Shown here piece after piece: positions 44,941 through 54,955 of a stretch of 64,000 nt of DNA (the stretch's first letter is position 1; each line of letters opens with the position of its first letter). The DNA is from Mycobacterium rhizamassiliense (GTDB taxonomy: Bacteria > Actinomycetota > Actinomycetes > Mycobacteriales > Mycobacteriaceae): assembly GCF_900157375.1 (NCBI RefSeq), contig NZ_LT721901.1, forward strand, positions 1,048,365 to 1,112,364, in the 5' to 3' direction. The notes under the pieces are model-generated. The model searched no databases. It saw only the letters and a program-made list of their open reading frames with translations, and was not told the DNA's origin. The translations under genes were made by a program, and so were the position numbers.

Positions 44941-45249
44941 TCAGGCGCCCACCACTCCGTAGCTGGCGGCGGCCGCGACGTCGCCAGCGAGATAGCTGGC
45001 ACCGGACTGTCCCACGCCCACACCGGCGCGGCCCAGTTCTTCGACGCCCTGCGCGGCGACGGCGGCGTGCTCCTGGCCCTGGGCGCTGAACCCGAGAGCG
45101 GTCTGCAGCGACACCGGATCCGCCGCGGGCGGCACCACCGCGGTGATGGCCGGGGCGGCCGCCGCGTGCGCGGCCGCCAGCCGCGCCGTCAACGCCTCCA
45201 CCGCAGCACTCGTCGCGGCCAGGCCTTCGGGAACCACTCGCAATGTCAT
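44941..45249 (-). CDS. PE5: PE5 protein of ESX-3
   Basis: PE-domain protein of 102 residues with PE at residues 7-8 ([16 protein letters not shown]) and the export signal YLAGD at the C-terminal end of the second helix. It dimerises with the PPE protein encoded next and is recognised by EspG3. AAAGGAG precedes the ATG at good spacing. It follows eccC3 by 43 nt. Confidence 0.93.
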   Translation of the reverse strand: MTLRVVPEGLAATSAAVEALTARLAAAHAAAAPAITAVVPPAADPVSLQTALGFSAQGQEHAAVAAQGVEELGRAGVGVGQSGASYLAGDVAAAASYGVVGA

Positions 45250-45292
45250 GGCAACTCCTTTTGTGGTCCTGCTGTTGCGTGTTCACTAACCA

Positions 45293-48200
45293 TCAACGGG
45301 CGAACCCTTCGTCGGCTCCCCCAACCACCGACTCGCCAACCAACGGGTTGACCAGCTGTACATACGTAGGACTGTCGCTGTCCCCCAACAGAATTGCGCG
45401 TCCGGCGGGCAACCGGCCGAAGCGCTGGCCGCGGATCTTGCCGCTGTCCTGCGGATTACCCGCCAGCATCAGGGTAGTCGCCTGCAGGTCGTTGAAGCGC
45501 CGTAACAGCGGACTGGTCATCAGCGCGTGTCCCGACCCCGTTGCGCGGGCGGTGACGATCACCCGCAGCCCCAGATCGGCGGCCTGCGAGAGCTGCGGAA
45601 TGAGGCTCGCCCACGGCCGCTGCCCGACGTAGGGACCGCTCATCGCCGGCGTATCCGGGATCTGGTCCACGTCGTCGATGATCAGGTAGTGGGTGTGCCC
45701 GGTGTAGGTCCACCGCGACAGCTCGGCCGCCGACAGGCCGGCCGGTGGCCGGCGCGACTCGATGATGTTGGACAGGCCGAGCATCGCCGGGATGATCCGG
45801 TCGATGTTGGCCGTGTACTCGTTGTCGGCGAACAGCGGCTCCTCGACGAGGTGCAGCCGTCGGTCGAGCACCGTGAAGGCCACGTCGTCCGCCGTCGAGT
45901 TCTCCCGGACCGTGCGGATGATGTGGCGCAGCAGCGTGGTCTTCCCAGACTTGCTGTCGCCGAACACCATCAGCAACGGGTTGTCGGTGAAGTCGACGAC
46001 GACCGGCGCCAGGTCCTCCTCGCGTTGGCCGATGACCACCTGCTCCGGGCCCCGGTACAGCGACCCGAGCGCGTTGGGCGCGAGGTTGGTGGGCAGCAGC
46101 CGCACCGCCGGTGCGGCCTCCCCCGGGTAGCGGGCGTTGATCGCCGCCACCTGGTCGAGCTCGGGGGCCGCGAACAGGAAGTGCTCGGCGCCCATCGTCA
46201 ACCCGCGGCCGGGCTGGTCGTGCGGCACCGACTCGGCCGGGCGGCGCAGCGCCCCGGCGAGCCGGACGTTGCTGTCGCGCGGGTCGTGCAGCTTGAGCTC
46301 GAGCCGCAGCCCGAGGCCGTCGCGCATGGCCAGCGGCACCTCCAGCCAGCTCGGCGTCGTGATGATCACGTGGATCCCGTACGCCAAGCCGACGTTGACG
46401 AGCTCAGTCACCTTGGCCAGCAACGGGTTGCGGGTGTTGAACTGGTCGGTGTTGTCGCGACTGAACGCATACAGGTTGTCGATGATCAGGAACACCTCGC
46501 CGAAGCCGTCGTCGGGAGCGCAACCGTGCTTGTCTCGGAACAGCTCTCGCTTCTGCCGGGACAGCAACAGCTGCTCCAGCTCGCCGAAGGTGCGGCGAAT
46601 GCGTTCGGGTTCCAGCGCCGAGGCCACGCTGCCGACGTGCGCCAGATTCTCCAGCGTCCGCAGCTGACCGCCCCCGTAGTCGAGGCAGTAGAACGTCACG
46701 TCCCGCGGCGAGTGCAGGCTGGCCGCCGACATGATGAAGGTCTGCAGCGCGGTCGATTTGCCGGACTTGGCGCCACCGTGGATCACCATGTTGCCGGCCG
46801 CCGACGTGGCGTCGAAGACCAGCGGGTCGCGCCGCATCTCGAACGGCTTGTCGATCTCACCCAGCGGCCAGCGCCACTGCCGCTGCGGCAGGCCGGCTTG
46901 CGCGATCACCTCGGTCAGCGGGATCGGCTCGTCCAGCGGCGGCAGCCACAGCTGTGGCGCCCGCGGCCCGTACTGCGCGAGCTGTTCACCGATGGTCGCG
47001 ATCAGCTTGCGCGGCGGTACGAACGACTCCTCTTCGTCGCCGCCGGAGATCACCGTGCCCTGGTCCGGTTCGACCCATCCGGCCTGAAACAACTTGGGCT
47101 CCGGAACCGACTGCACGACAAGTGCTTTGGCCGCCCGCGGCGGGTCGTAGATGCCGTCGACGTAGGTGCTGCGGAACTTGATCGGGGCGGCCCCAGGAGC
47201 GGGGACCAAGAAGCCGATGCCCTTGTGTTCCTTGCCGGACTCGACGTGATAGGCATCCTCCACACCGATGATCTGGCGAGAAACGCTGGGACTGGCCACC
47301 TTCAACCCGATGCGGTATGAGGTGTTCTTGTCGATGTCCTTGATCTTGCCGACGTCCAGCGTCTGGGATGCGAACAGGATGTGGATGCGGAACGAGCGGC
47401 CCTTGCGCGCCACGTAGTCGAAAAGCTCCGCGTACTCGGGGTAGTCGGCCAGCATCAGGGTGAACTCGTCGGCGACCACGAACAGCGTCGGGATCGGCGG
47501 CAGGTCATGTCCGGCGGCGATGGCGTTTTCGTACTCGACGACCGAGTTGAACGCGCTGCCCTGGACGCGGCGGCCGGCCTCGCGCAGCAGGGTCTCGCGC
47601 CGGGCCACCTCACCGCGCAACGTGTCGGCGAACCGGTCGGCCAGCGACTTCTTCTCGGCCATGTTCGAGATCACCGCGACGACTTGGGGGAAGTTGCGGA
47701 AGCTGTCGGCCCCCGCCTCACCCTTGAAGTCCGCGTAGATGACGATCAGCCGGTCGGCCGAGTGAGTTGTCAACAGCGACAACAGGATCGACATCAAGGT
47801 CTGCGACTTGCCCGAGCCGGTCATACCGATCATCAAGCCGTGCGGCCCCATTCCGCCCTCGGCCTCGTCCTTGAGGTCGAACATCAGCGGCTCGCCGGTC
47901 GTCGTGACGCCGATCGGAACGCGCAACTCGTCGTCGCGGCGGCGCGGCGCCCACAGCGTCGGCACGTCCAGCTGCGACGCGTCCGAAATCCCCAGCATCG
48001 TGGTGAAACTGGCGCCCCGGGTGGCCGCCGAGCGCAGCCCGGTGTGCGTCGGGTTGGAGTCCCAGCGCGACAGCTGCCGGGCCAGGTGGCCAGCGTCGTC
48101 GGAACCGAATTGGTCAGCGTTGCCGATGTAGTGCTGCCAACCGCCGGTCTGCCAGCGCTCGAGCGAACCGTTCAGGAGACGCAAGACCGGCTTTTCGGGA

Positions 48201-49261
48201 TCCGAATACTGTTCACGGTTCGGCTCGGTGGTGGCGCGGTGAATGACGGTGACCCCGGCCCGGCCCACTGCCAGCGCCGAGGCGTTCACGTCGAAGTCGG
48301 GGTCATCGACCACGATCAGCAAGTGCCGCAGCGCATCCGCGGGCTCACCGGTGAACGCGGGCCGATCGGCGATCGCCGAGCCCAGCCGCGCGGCCAGCTC
48401 GTCGGCATTACCCGACAGGTAGCGGGCCGGACCGACGCCGTCGACCTCGCCGGGAATGTCGGTGTGCGGCAACCATTTCAGCCAGGACCAGTCGCGGCTT
48501 TCCAGGTCCCGGGTCGCCAGCGCCACCCCGAGCACGGTGGGGTCGTGCCAGGTGACGGCCTGAGCGATCCAGGCGCGCAACGCCGCCCGGACCTCGTCGG
48601 CCTCACCCAGGACGGTGATCCGCGAGACCTTGGTCAGGTCGATTCCGGTCGGCACGTCGCGGACGGTGCGCTGGGTGTCCAGCAGGCTACGTAATGCGCT
48701 GTGCGACACCGGCTCCAGGTCGATCTCGTCAGCGGTGTCCTTGACCCGCAGCGCGGTGTCCAGCGGCACCTGGTCGCGCCCCGCCCGCACCACCAGGAAG
48801 TCGGGGTCGTGCGGGTCGCGCTCCCACTGGCGACGCGATCCCGGGATGGTCGCCAGCGCCTTCGGGTCCGGATGGGACCATTGCGCGGCGGCCCGCTGCT
48901 GGGCGGCCTGGGTCCGGATGTTGTCCCGGACCACCGACAGGTAACGCAGGTAGTCGGCCCGCTCGGCGTCGACCTCTTCGGTGCGCATCTTGTTGTCGTT
49001 GCCGCGATAGAGCGCGGTCGCGGCCAGCAGCAGCACGAACGGGAAGAACAGGGTCTGCGGGGAGATCACCCGCATCCCCGTCGCAACCAACGCGACGATC
49101 ATGCCGACGATCAAAATGACGATCACATACGGCATCGCGCGCCGCAGGAACGACGGCGGAATCACCCGGGGCAGTTCCGGGGGCGCTTCGATGGCGATGG
49201 TGCCCTTGCGCGTGGCCGGGGGCGCCAGCCGTCGGCGGGCTTCAAAGATCAGGCGGCTCAT
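45293..49261 (-). CDS. eccC3: ESX-3 secretion ATPase EccC3 (FtsK/SpoIIIE family)
   Basis: The motor of ESX-3, 1,322 residues. Two N-terminal membrane helices ([21 protein letters not shown] and [19 protein letters not shown]) are followed by a DUF domain and three ATPase domains: Walker [11 protein letters not shown] near residue 480, GGAKSGKST near 827 and GDSKSGKTT near 1,100. It recognises the C-terminal signals of EsxG-EsxH and PE5-PPE4 and drives their export. The start overlaps the eccB3 stop as ATGA. Confidence 0.95.
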   Translation of the reverse strand: MSRLIFEARRRLAPPATRKGTIAIEAPPELPRVIPPSFLRRAMPYVIVILIVGMIVALVATGMRVISPQTLFFPFVLLLAATALYRGNDNKMRTEEVDAERADYLRYLSVVRDNIRTQAAQQRAAAQWSHPDPKALATIPGSRRQWERDPHDPDFLVVRAGRDQVPLDTALRVKDTADEIDLEPVSHSALRSLLDTQRTVRDVPTGIDLTKVSRITVLGEADEVRAALRAWIAQAVTWHDPTVLGVALATRDLESRDWSWLKWLPHTDIPGEVDGVGPARYLSGNADELAARLGSAIADRPAFTGEPADALRHLLIVVDDPDFDVNASALAVGRAGVTVIHRATTEPNREQYSDPEKPVLRLLNGSLERWQTGGWQHYIGNADQFGSDDAGHLARQLSRWDSNPTHTGLRSAATRGASFTTMLGISDASQLDVPTLWAPRRRDDELRVPIGVTTTGEPLMFDLKDEAEGGMGPHGLMIGMTGSGKSQTLMSILLSLLTTHSADRLIVIYADFKGEAGADSFRNFPQVVAVISNMAEKKSLADRFADTLRGEVARRETLLREAGRRVQGSAFNSVVEYENAIAAGHDLPPIPTLFVVADEFTLMLADYPEYAELFDYVARKGRSFRIHILFASQTLDVGKIKDIDKNTSYRIGLKVASPSVSRQIIGVEDAYHVESGKEHKGIGFLVPAPGAAPIKFRSTYVDGIYDPPRAAKALVVQSVPEPKLFQAGWVEPDQGTVISGGDEEESFVPPRKLIATIGEQLAQYGPRAPQLWLPPLDEPIPLTEVIAQAGLPQRQWRWPLGEIDKPFEMRRDPLVFDATSAAGNMVIHGGAKSGKSTALQTFIMSAASLHSPRDVTFYCLDYGGGQLRTLENLAHVGSVASALEPERIRRTFGELEQLLLSRQKRELFRDKHGCAPDDGFGEVFLIIDNLYAFSRDNTDQFNTRNPLLAKVTELVNVGLAYGIHVIITTPSWLEVPLAMRDGLGLRLELKLHDPRDSNVRLAGALRRPAESVPHDQPGRGLTMGAEHFLFAAPELDQVAAINARYPGEAAPAVRLLPTNLAPNALGSLYRGPEQVVIGQREEDLAPVVVDFTDNPLLMVFGDSKSGKTTLLRHIIRTVRENSTADDVAFTVLDRRLHLVEEPLFADNEYTANIDRIIPAMLGLSNIIESRRPPAGLSAAELSRWTYTGHTHYLIIDDVDQIPDTPAMSGPYVGQRPWASLIPQLSQAADLGLRVIVTARATGSGHALMTSPLLRRFNDLQATTLMLAGNPQDSGKIRGQRFGRLPAGRAILLGDSDSPTYVQLVNPLVGESVVGGADEGFAR

Positions 49262-50859
49262 CGAGGTCCTCCTTCGGCCGACACGGGGCGGCCGGGTTTG
49301 CTGTCGGGCGGCAATCCGTCGTGTGCGAGCAAAGCATCTGCGCGCGATAACGTCGGGCCGCTTGCGAACAGCGACAGGATCGACCACGGGATGCCTACCG
49401 GCGGTGCGCTCAGGCCAAGGGCCTCAACGGCTTTCCCATGTCCGGCGCCGGAACTGTCCGACTCGGTATCGATGCCGTAGCGGACCCCGGTGTCGGAAAC
49501 CCAGAACAACGAGCCGGCGCCGGGTGAGGTCGGGCCACCGCCCACCGTCTGGGCGAAGTAGCCGGTGCCCGGAGCCAGAGCCACCCGGGCGGCAACCCCG
49601 CCGCCCGCTCCGACGAGATCGAGGGTGCGGACCGCATCAGGCACCGGCACCGCCGAACCGGACAACAGGTTCAGTGAGCTGCTGGCGGCTCCGGCCGGCT
49701 TGCTCCAATAGGCGCATGCGACGGGGTTTTTGGCCGCGTCGACCAGGCTGACGGGTTGGCCGGGATACCGCGCCGCGTCCAGCAGCCGCGAGACCGGCGC
49801 CTTGGCCACCTGGTCGGCACCGACCCGCGGTGGCTGATCCAGGCCGTAGGAATTCGTGTTGCGCAGGATCGCGGCGAGCACCGGCGAAATCGGTTGCAGG
49901 CCGTCCGGCAGTACCGCGTAATACCGCACCGCATCGGACGCAGACCTGTCCAATGCGTAGGACACCACCACCGAGCCGATCGGGCCGGGGGCCGGGAAGC
50001 TCGGCGCGGCACCGGCATTCGGAATGGCCGGGGCCGTCAGCGCCGGCGATTCCGGAATCGCGTTGAACAGCCCCGCCGCGACGGGCCGCGGCGCGGGAAC
50101 GTCGACACCGAGTCCCAGCGCGTTGGTCACCGCGTGGTCAGCCAGGTCGATCTGGCTGCGCTTGCCGTCCCACAGCAGCCAGGTGCTGTTGGCGTTGTCG
50201 ACGAGAATGCCTTGCGCGGCACCGAGTGTTGCGGCCCGGGCGCCATGGGTGTCAGGCGGGCCGGCTATCACGGTGACGCCGGTACTGTGCGCCGCGTGGC
50301 TGCCCTGGGCGGCCTCGCTGATCGTGTCGCAGACCGTCCAGTTCGCGTCGTGCGACGTGTTCTGCACCATCCGCTCCGGCGCGCCCGGGATCCCGATCAG
50401 GTTGCCACGCGGAAACCGGTCCAGCTCAGCGCTTTTCACCGTGGCGGGGTTGACCGGCTTGCCGACGATCAGCCGCGCCGAAGTCAGGTTGAGCACCGGG
50501 TGCAGTTCATCGCCCACCCGCACATACAGCGCCGCGGTCTCCCGATCGGCGAGCACCGCGTTGTTGCCCACCTGCCCGTTGGGCCGGATGAGTGAAAACA
50601 CGAAGCAGCCCGCCAAACCGGTCACCACGATGAGGACGCCCATCAGGACCGAACGCGACTGGGTGCGCAACGGGTCGACCAGCATTCTGGTGTCGTGCAA
50701 GGCAATTCCGGAGGCGATCCGGCGCATCACGAAGCGCCAGCCCGTCACCTGGTGGCGGGTGACGAAGCCGCGCCGATAGACAACCTTGTCGGGATTGTCG
50801 TTGACCGGGGTCCGTGAGGAGAAGGAGCGACGTTCGTCCTGCGGTTCCGGGTTGGTCAT
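49258..50859 (-). CDS. eccB3: ESX-3 membrane component EccB3
   Basis: Periplasmic subunit of the ESX-3 complex, 533 residues. A cytoplasmic N-terminus ([21 protein letters not shown]) and one membrane helix ([21 protein letters not shown]) precede the large periplasmic R-domain fold typical of EccB. ATGA overlaps join it to eccA3 upstream and eccC3 downstream. Confidence 0.95.
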   Translation of the reverse strand: MTNPEPQDERRSFSSRTPVNDNPDKVVYRRGFVTRHQVTGWRFVMRRIASGIALHDTRMLVDPLRTQSRSVLMGVLIVVTGLAGCFVFSLIRPNGQVGNNAVLADRETAALYVRVGDELHPVLNLTSARLIVGKPVNPATVKSAELDRFPRGNLIGIPGAPERMVQNTSHDANWTVCDTISEAAQGSHAAHSTGVTVIAGPPDTHGARAATLGAAQGILVDNANSTWLLWDGKRSQIDLADHAVTNALGLGVDVPAPRPVAAGLFNAIPESPALTAPAIPNAGAAPSFPAPGPIGSVVVSYALDRSASDAVRYYAVLPDGLQPISPVLAAILRNTNSYGLDQPPRVGADQVAKAPVSRLLDAARYPGQPVSLVDAAKNPVACAYWSKPAGAASSSLNLLSGSAVPVPDAVRTLDLVGAGGGVAARVALAPGTGYFAQTVGGGPTSPGAGSLFWVSDTGVRYGIDTESDSSGAGHGKAVEALGLSAPPVGIPWSILSLFASGPTLSRADALLAHDGLPPDSKPGRPVSAEGGPR

Positions 50860-52709
50860 GCCGGCACCGACAACCCGAGGCCACGCAGCAGCGGCTCAAC
50901 GGAATTACTGACATCCTGGTCGGTGATGGTCATGAGCTCGTCGTCGCTGAACTCGCCGCTTCCCGCCTGTTCTGAGTGGTCCAACCGGAATTCCCGTTCT
51001 TCCTCGGATCTTTCGACAATGTTCCGGACGAACCGACCGTTACCCGCGATGTCGAGGCTGCGCCGTTCGACCCCGTTGGAGTCGGGTGTCGTGGCCGTCG
51101 CCAATTTCTCGAACAGGGCATCCATGTGGTCGAGCGCGGATTGCTCGAAGATGCTGTCGCGTTGCTGGGCCATCTGGTTCGCGATCTCGACCAACTCCGA
51201 CCCGTTGTACGAGGGGAAGGTGATGTTGCGGGTAAAACGCGACCGCAGACCCTCGTTGGTGTCGAGGAACTTGTCCAGGTCGGCGCGGTAGCCGGCGATG
51301 ATGACGACCAGCCGATCGCGGTCGTTCTCCATCCGCGCCAGCAGGGTGTCGATAGCCACCAGACCGAAGTCGTTCTTGGCGCCCGTGGCCACCAGCGCGT
51401 AGGCCTCGTCGAGGAACAGCACCCCGTCCAGCGCGCTGTCGATGATGGCGTTGGTCTTGGCCTCGGTTTCCCCGATGTGCTGGCCGATCAGGTCGGCGCG
51501 GTGCACCTCTCGGATGTTCTCCCGCTTCAAAAGGCCTAGGCCGCAATAGATTTTGGCGACGACACGGGCGATGGTGGTCTTACCGGTTCCGGGCGGGCCG
51601 GCGAACACCAGGTGGTGGGCGCGCTGGGCCACCGCGAGACCACGTTGCTTGCGCACGATCTCCATGGCCACCGAGCTCTTGAGCCGCGACACCTGGTTCT
51701 TGACTTCTTCCAAGCCGATGAACTCGGCCAGCTGGCGTTCGGCCTCGTGCAGCAGCACACCCTTGCGCTCATGGGCTGACGGGTCTACGAAGTCCTCCGC
51801 ACTCGGCTCGGTTGCGGGATCCCACGGGTCGGTGCGCGCCTCGACGCGGGCGGCACTGGTGGTCACGATCCCGAAACTGGTATCGGTCAGGGCGTGTTCA
51901 ACCTGCTCGTTCTCCGGGTGCGCCGCGTAGAGATCCTGCAGCACTTCGCTCGCCGACTCCTCGTCGACGTGCGCGCGCAACACGAGCGCTTTGGCCAGCG
52001 CGCCGTCGAGCGCGGCCACGGCGACGGGGCCCTCGGGCTCCTCGAGATAGGACAGCGAGGGGGCGAACATGCCCAGCCGCGCGAGCGAGGTGCCCAGCGC
52101 AATCTTGGCCGCGTGCGCAAACGACTCGTCGAGTTCGGGGTCGTTGACGATGGGAGTCAGCAGCTTGACGACATCAGACCATCGCTCGGCGCGGTAGTTG
52201 ATCACGATGGCGACCCAGCGGGCATCGCGCCAATTCGGGCGGCGATTGGTCAGGTCGGTGACTATCTGATCGGCTTCAGCAAACCGTCCCACGGTTGCTA
52301 GCGCCGCGGCGAAGGCGAGATGGAATTCGTCGGTGGTGCTGGCGCGGAACTGTAGATAGAGCCCGCTGTCGTAGCGGAAGCCGAGGGCGCCGGGCGCCAG
52401 TTCCACCTGCCGTTGCAACCTGCCGGACGTTGCCGCAGTCCGCGAAACCGCCTCAAGCGTGCGCAGCGATACGTCGCCGGCAGCGGCGAGCCCGGTCCAC
52501 GCGTCGCACTGGTCGTAGGCGATGCGAGTCAGCTCGGTGAAACCCGAACGCGCAGCGTCCAGGTCGGCGGGACGCTTGCGTTCGTAGACCGAGATGCCCA
52601 ACGCCCGGCAACAGGTGGCGAACCGGCTCACGATGTCGCCGTCGACCTTGCCGTTCAGTCCCGAATTGGCGGGCTGAGCTGCAAGCATGCCCGTATCACC
52701 GCGTTCCAC
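50856..52709 (-). CDS. eccA3: ESX-3 cytosolic AAA+ ATPase EccA3
   Basis: First gene of the operon, 617 residues. An N-terminal TPR-like domain (residues ~20-300) precedes an AAA+ domain with Walker A GPPGTGKTT near 370, Walker B GVLFLDEAYAL near 428 and sensor regions. EccA proteins help release chaperoned substrates from EspG. The first ATG is taken; a GTG/ATG ten codons in is also possible. The upstream region carries two IdeR-like boxes and a Zur-type palindrome. Confidence 0.94.
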   Translation of the reverse strand: MERGDTGMLAAQPANSGLNGKVDGDIVSRFATCCRALGISVYERKRPADLDAARSGFTELTRIAYDQCDAWTGLAAAGDVSLRTLEAVSRTAATSGRLQRQVELAPGALGFRYDSGLYLQFRASTTDEFHLAFAAALATVGRFAEADQIVTDLTNRRPNWRDARWVAIVINYRAERWSDVVKLLTPIVNDPELDESFAHAAKIALGTSLARLGMFAPSLSYLEEPEGPVAVAALDGALAKALVLRAHVDEESASEVLQDLYAAHPENEQVEHALTDTSFGIVTTSAARVEARTDPWDPATEPSAEDFVDPSAHERKGVLLHEAERQLAEFIGLEEVKNQVSRLKSSVAMEIVRKQRGLAVAQRAHHLVFAGPPGTGKTTIARVVAKIYCGLGLLKRENIREVHRADLIGQHIGETEAKTNAIIDSALDGVLFLDEAYALVATGAKNDFGLVAIDTLLARMENDRDRLVVIIAGYRADLDKFLDTNEGLRSRFTRNITFPSYNGSELVEIANQMAQQRDSIFEQSALDHMDALFEKLATATTPDSNGVERRSLDIAGNGRFVRNIVERSEEEREFRLDHSEQAGSGEFSDDELMTITDQDVSNSVEPLLRGLGLSVPA

Positions 52710-52729
52710 GGCTCACCTTTTCCATCTAG

Positions 52730-52748
52730 GTAGTCTCCCCTAACCTAA
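52730..52748 (-). promoter_or_regulatory. IdeR-like iron box 1 upstream of eccA3
   Basis: On the minus strand, TTAGGTTAGGGGAGACTAC, with one near-perfect half-site (TTAGGTTAGG) of the TTAGGTTAGGCTAACCTAA consensus; 13-14 of 19 positions agree. It is only some 20 bp upstream of the eccA3 start. Expected to give repression by IdeR-Fe(II). Confidence 0.65.
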
Positions 52749-52759
52749 TTCGCCTGAAG

Positions 52760-52778
52760 TTAGCATTGCATAAGCTAA
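52760..52778 (-). promoter_or_regulatory. IdeR-like iron box 2 upstream of eccA3
   Basis: TTAGCATTGCATAAGCTAA on the plus strand, inside a larger dyad with 7-bp arms AGTTAGC/GCTAACT. The outer TTAG...CTAA half-sites match the IdeR consensus, with 13 of 19 positions. Its spacing from box 1 is 30 bp, so several IdeR dimers could bind together. Confidence 0.5.
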
Positions 52779-52940
52779 CTGTCGAGGCGCTCGGCAGCCC
52801 TCGGCTGGCGCCTTTGCTGCCCGTTCCGGTTCCGCTCGCACGGTCGTTGTCGCTGATCATTCGCCCCGTTTTCGCCTTTATGTAGAAACGCAAGGACTTT
52901 GGCAGCCCACCGCCAGTAGCCGCTAAGCTCGCAACCTTAC

Positions 52941-52955
52941 TGAAAATCATTTTCA
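52941..52955 (-). promoter_or_regulatory. Zur-type zinc operator upstream of eccA3
   Basis: TGAAAATCATTTTCA is a perfect 15-bp palindrome and agrees with the core of the mycobacterial Zur box. It is about 230 bp upstream of eccA3. It would repress the operon when zinc is plentiful. Presence of both IdeR and Zur sites matches the known dual control of ESX-3 in Mtb. Confidence 0.85.
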
Positions 52956-53009
52956 TTAGCAATCCGGGCGGAGTAACCGAAGCCACCGCGTTGTCGGGAG
53001 CGCCAGCGT

Positions 53010-53136
53010 CCGCCCGGATGAACCACCGCCCGGCGGGCCCCGACATGCCGGCTCGACGATGTTCCTGCGGGCGGCTCCAGCAAAATTCCGACGGCCGCGC
53101 CTCGGTCGGCGACGCCATCCGGACCGGCGCAGTCAC
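53010..53136 (-). pseudogene. PPE gene relic (N-terminal fragment)
   Basis: On the minus strand a GTG after AAGGAG begins a peptide MTAPVRMASPTEARPSEF, plainly derived from the PPE start [18 protein letters not shown] of the neighbouring gene, but diverging after about 20 residues. The first PPE proline, the WEGPSA motif and everything beyond are gone. An open frame continues by chance to 52726 into the eccA3 promoter region; I do not consider it coding. The upstream DNA matches the upstream DNA of the intact PPE gene. Confidence 0.7.
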
Positions 53137-53252
53137 AGCAGCGACTCCTTAATCGATCGGGGGTGCACTCAAGTGACCGCCTGGGCCGGGGCGGCGCAAC
53201 GAGCAGGCAAGAACTAGTCGGCTGCCGGACCGGAAAAGTTCCCGCTGGGTGG
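53137..53252 (-). repeat. Duplicated PPE upstream region, copy A (in front of the relic)
   Basis: Diverged duplicate of 54792-54893. Shared blocks include CCGCCTGGGC and CGGAAAAGTTCCCGC in the same order. It carries the ECF-type promoter described separately. This is the gap between the PPE relic and the end of the intact PPE gene. Confidence 0.65.
53215..53243 (-). promoter_or_regulatory. ECF-type promoter, copy A, facing ESX-3
   Basis: On the minus strand GGGAAC (-35) is followed by 17 nt and CGACTA (-10). The pattern GGGAAC-N16/17-CG[TA]C is that of ECF sigma factors such as mycobacterial SigM. Elements and spacer length are the same in copy B. It points through the PPE relic towards eccA3, about 500 bp away. 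Confidence 0.5.
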
Positions 53253-54791
53253 TCAATGGTCTGGCAGTTCGTGGTCGTCGGGCTCCCAGCTGCCGGGCAC
53301 CATCGGGAGTTTCGGTCCGCCGCCGAATTCGTCGCCGGTCAGCGTGGCCAATCCCGCCGCCTCGGCGGCGTCCCGGCGGACCGTTCCGGCGAAACCCAGC
53401 GAACCCGCGCCCCGGTCGGACGGCCGGGCGGAGCCGACCAACTCGGCCTCGGGGTCCTCGTCCGCCGCCGGGTCGGCATCGACGAATTCGTACCGGTAGC
53501 CGCGCTGGCCCTCATTCATCGCGGCCCTCCGACGCCGGCGAGCACGCTGCGCCTCCCGTGCCGCGGCACCCGCCGCGGCTGCGACCGCCGCCGAATCCGG
53601 CTCGGGTGCCTTGCGCTGGGCACCGGCGCTCGCCCCGATGTTGTCTCCGATGGTCGGCGGGCCCACGAGGTACGGGAAGGTCGCCGGCGCCACGGTGGGC
53701 GGCGGGGTCGGGGCCGCCGGTGCGGGCGCCGCAGTGGACGTGGTGGCGGGCACTGACGACGGGACCGGCGACGACGCCGGTGCCGCGCCCGCGGCGCCGA
53801 GCGACGAGGAACTGGTGGCCGCCGTCGCCGGCAAGCCCGGCGTATGCGGAAGCGGCGCGACGGGCGGGACCGTGGGCTGATTGCCGACCAGTGCGGCCAG
53901 GCTCACCAATCCTCCAGTTCCCGCCAATCCCGCAGGCAAGGCCACCGCCATCGTCACCAGTTGGGGAACGAAAGACTGAAGTGCCTGGATCGCATGGCCG
54001 AACTCGTCCGCGAACACCCCGGCGATGTCCTCCTCGAACTGGAGGAGGACATCCTGCAACGGTTCGTGTCCCAGCAACCCGATATCTCGGAACAGGGTTT
54101 GGAATGGTTCGAGGAATCGATTGAACCACCAGCTCAGGTTCCACGGGTCGCCGGCGTCGTTGTCGACGATCGGCAATATCCCCTGGTCGCTGTTGCCGCC
54201 GCCCCCGTAGCTGGCCCCGGTCTGCCCGGGGCCGGTTTGGACCGGACCGTCCGTCTTCACGATCTGCGGGGCCGCCGTGGTCTGCGGGGCGGCGGTGACG
54301 GCCGCGGTGCTGACCGCTTGATAGGTGGTCATCGTGGTGGCGGCCTGGACCCACATCCGGGAATAGTCGGCCTCATTGACCGCGATCGGAATGGTGTTGA
54401 TGCCAAAGAAATTGGTGGCCAACAGCGTGCCGTGCACCACATGGTTGGTGGCCAACTCCGGCAGGGTCGGCATGGCGGCCAGCGCCGCCGTGTAGGCGGT
54501 AGCAGCGGTTTCTTGCGCAGCGGCCTCGCCCGCGCTGTCGGCGCTGGCCTGCACCAACCAGGCCAGATACGGCACATGGGCGGCCACATATGACTCGGCG
54601 CTGGGCCCTTCCCACGCCCCGGCCTGCACCGCGGCCAGAATCTCGCTGAGCTCCTCGGCGGCCGACGCGTAGGTGGTACTCAACGAACTCCACGACGCGG
54701 CCGAAGACATCAAGGCGCCCGGCCCCGGACCGCTGCTCAGCAGCGCGGAATGGACCTCCGGGGGAAGTGCCATCCACACCGGCGCGGTCAT
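53253..54791 (-). CDS. PPE family protein (PPW subfamily)
   Basis: A 512-residue PPE protein. PPE domain at the N-terminus ([33 protein letters not shown] near residue 56; [20 protein letters not shown] near 145), a middle hydrophobic part, a Pro/Ala linker, and the C-terminal PPW signature LGFAGT ... LPMVPGSW. There is no PE partner beside it. It may correspond to Mtb PPE3 (Rv0280), although there the methyltransferase gene lies between PPE and eccA3, while here the order is swapped. It is likely ESX-exported. Confidence 0.88.
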   Translation of the reverse strand: MTAPVWMALPPEVHSALLSSGPGPGALMSSAASWSSLSTTYASAAEELSEILAAVQAGAWEGPSAESYVAAHVPYLAWLVQASADSAGEAAAQETAATAYTAALAAMPTLPELATNHVVHGTLLATNFFGINTIPIAVNEADYSRMWVQAATTMTTYQAVSTAAVTAAPQTTAAPQIVKTDGPVQTGPGQTGASYGGGGNSDQGILPIVDNDAGDPWNLSWWFNRFLEPFQTLFRDIGLLGHEPLQDVLLQFEEDIAGVFADEFGHAIQALQSFVPQLVTMAVALPAGLAGTGGLVSLAALVGNQPTVPPVAPLPHTPGLPATAATSSSSLGAAGAAPASSPVPSSVPATTSTAAPAPAAPTPPPTVAPATFPYLVGPPTIGDNIGASAGAQRKAPEPDSAAVAAAAGAAAREAQRARRRRRAAMNEGQRGYRYEFVDADPAADEDPEAELVGSARPSDRGAGSLGFAGTVRRDAAEAAGLATLTGDEFGGGPKLPMVPGSWEPDDHELPDH

Positions 54792-54955
54792 ACGGACTCC
54801 TGACGGGGTGAGCACGGCCGCCTGGGCTGGAGACGACGCAACAATGAGCCCGTTAGTAGTCGGACCGCAGCGCGGAAAAGTTCCCGCGCATCACCGACTC
54901 ATGACGGACTCATGCAGAACCCGCCGGTGACCAGCGGGTGAATTCGCGCCGGCGG
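54792..54955 (-). promoter_or_regulatory. Upstream region of the PPE gene, copy B of the duplicated sequence
   Basis: Non-coding gap between the PPE start and the methyltransferase stop. About 100 bp next to the PPE start is the partner of copy A. An AGGAGTC ribosome-binding site precedes the ATG in both copies. Confidence 0.6.
54857..54885 (-). promoter_or_regulatory. ECF-type promoter, copy B, driving the PPE gene
   Basis: Minus strand GGGAAC-N17-CGACTA, identical in both hexamers and in spacing to copy A even though the spacer itself has diverged. Conservation of just the two boxes supports a real promoter. Confidence 0.55.

Noticed and set aside
45527..47320. 597-codon plus-strand ORF opposite eccC3
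   Set aside because: eccC3 carries three intact Walker motifs in the true frame; antisense product is low complexity.
52726..53136. 136-codon ORF over the IdeR/Zur region treated as a gene
   Set aside because: Only its first ~20 residues resemble PPE; the rest crosses regulatory palindromes and shows no protein character.
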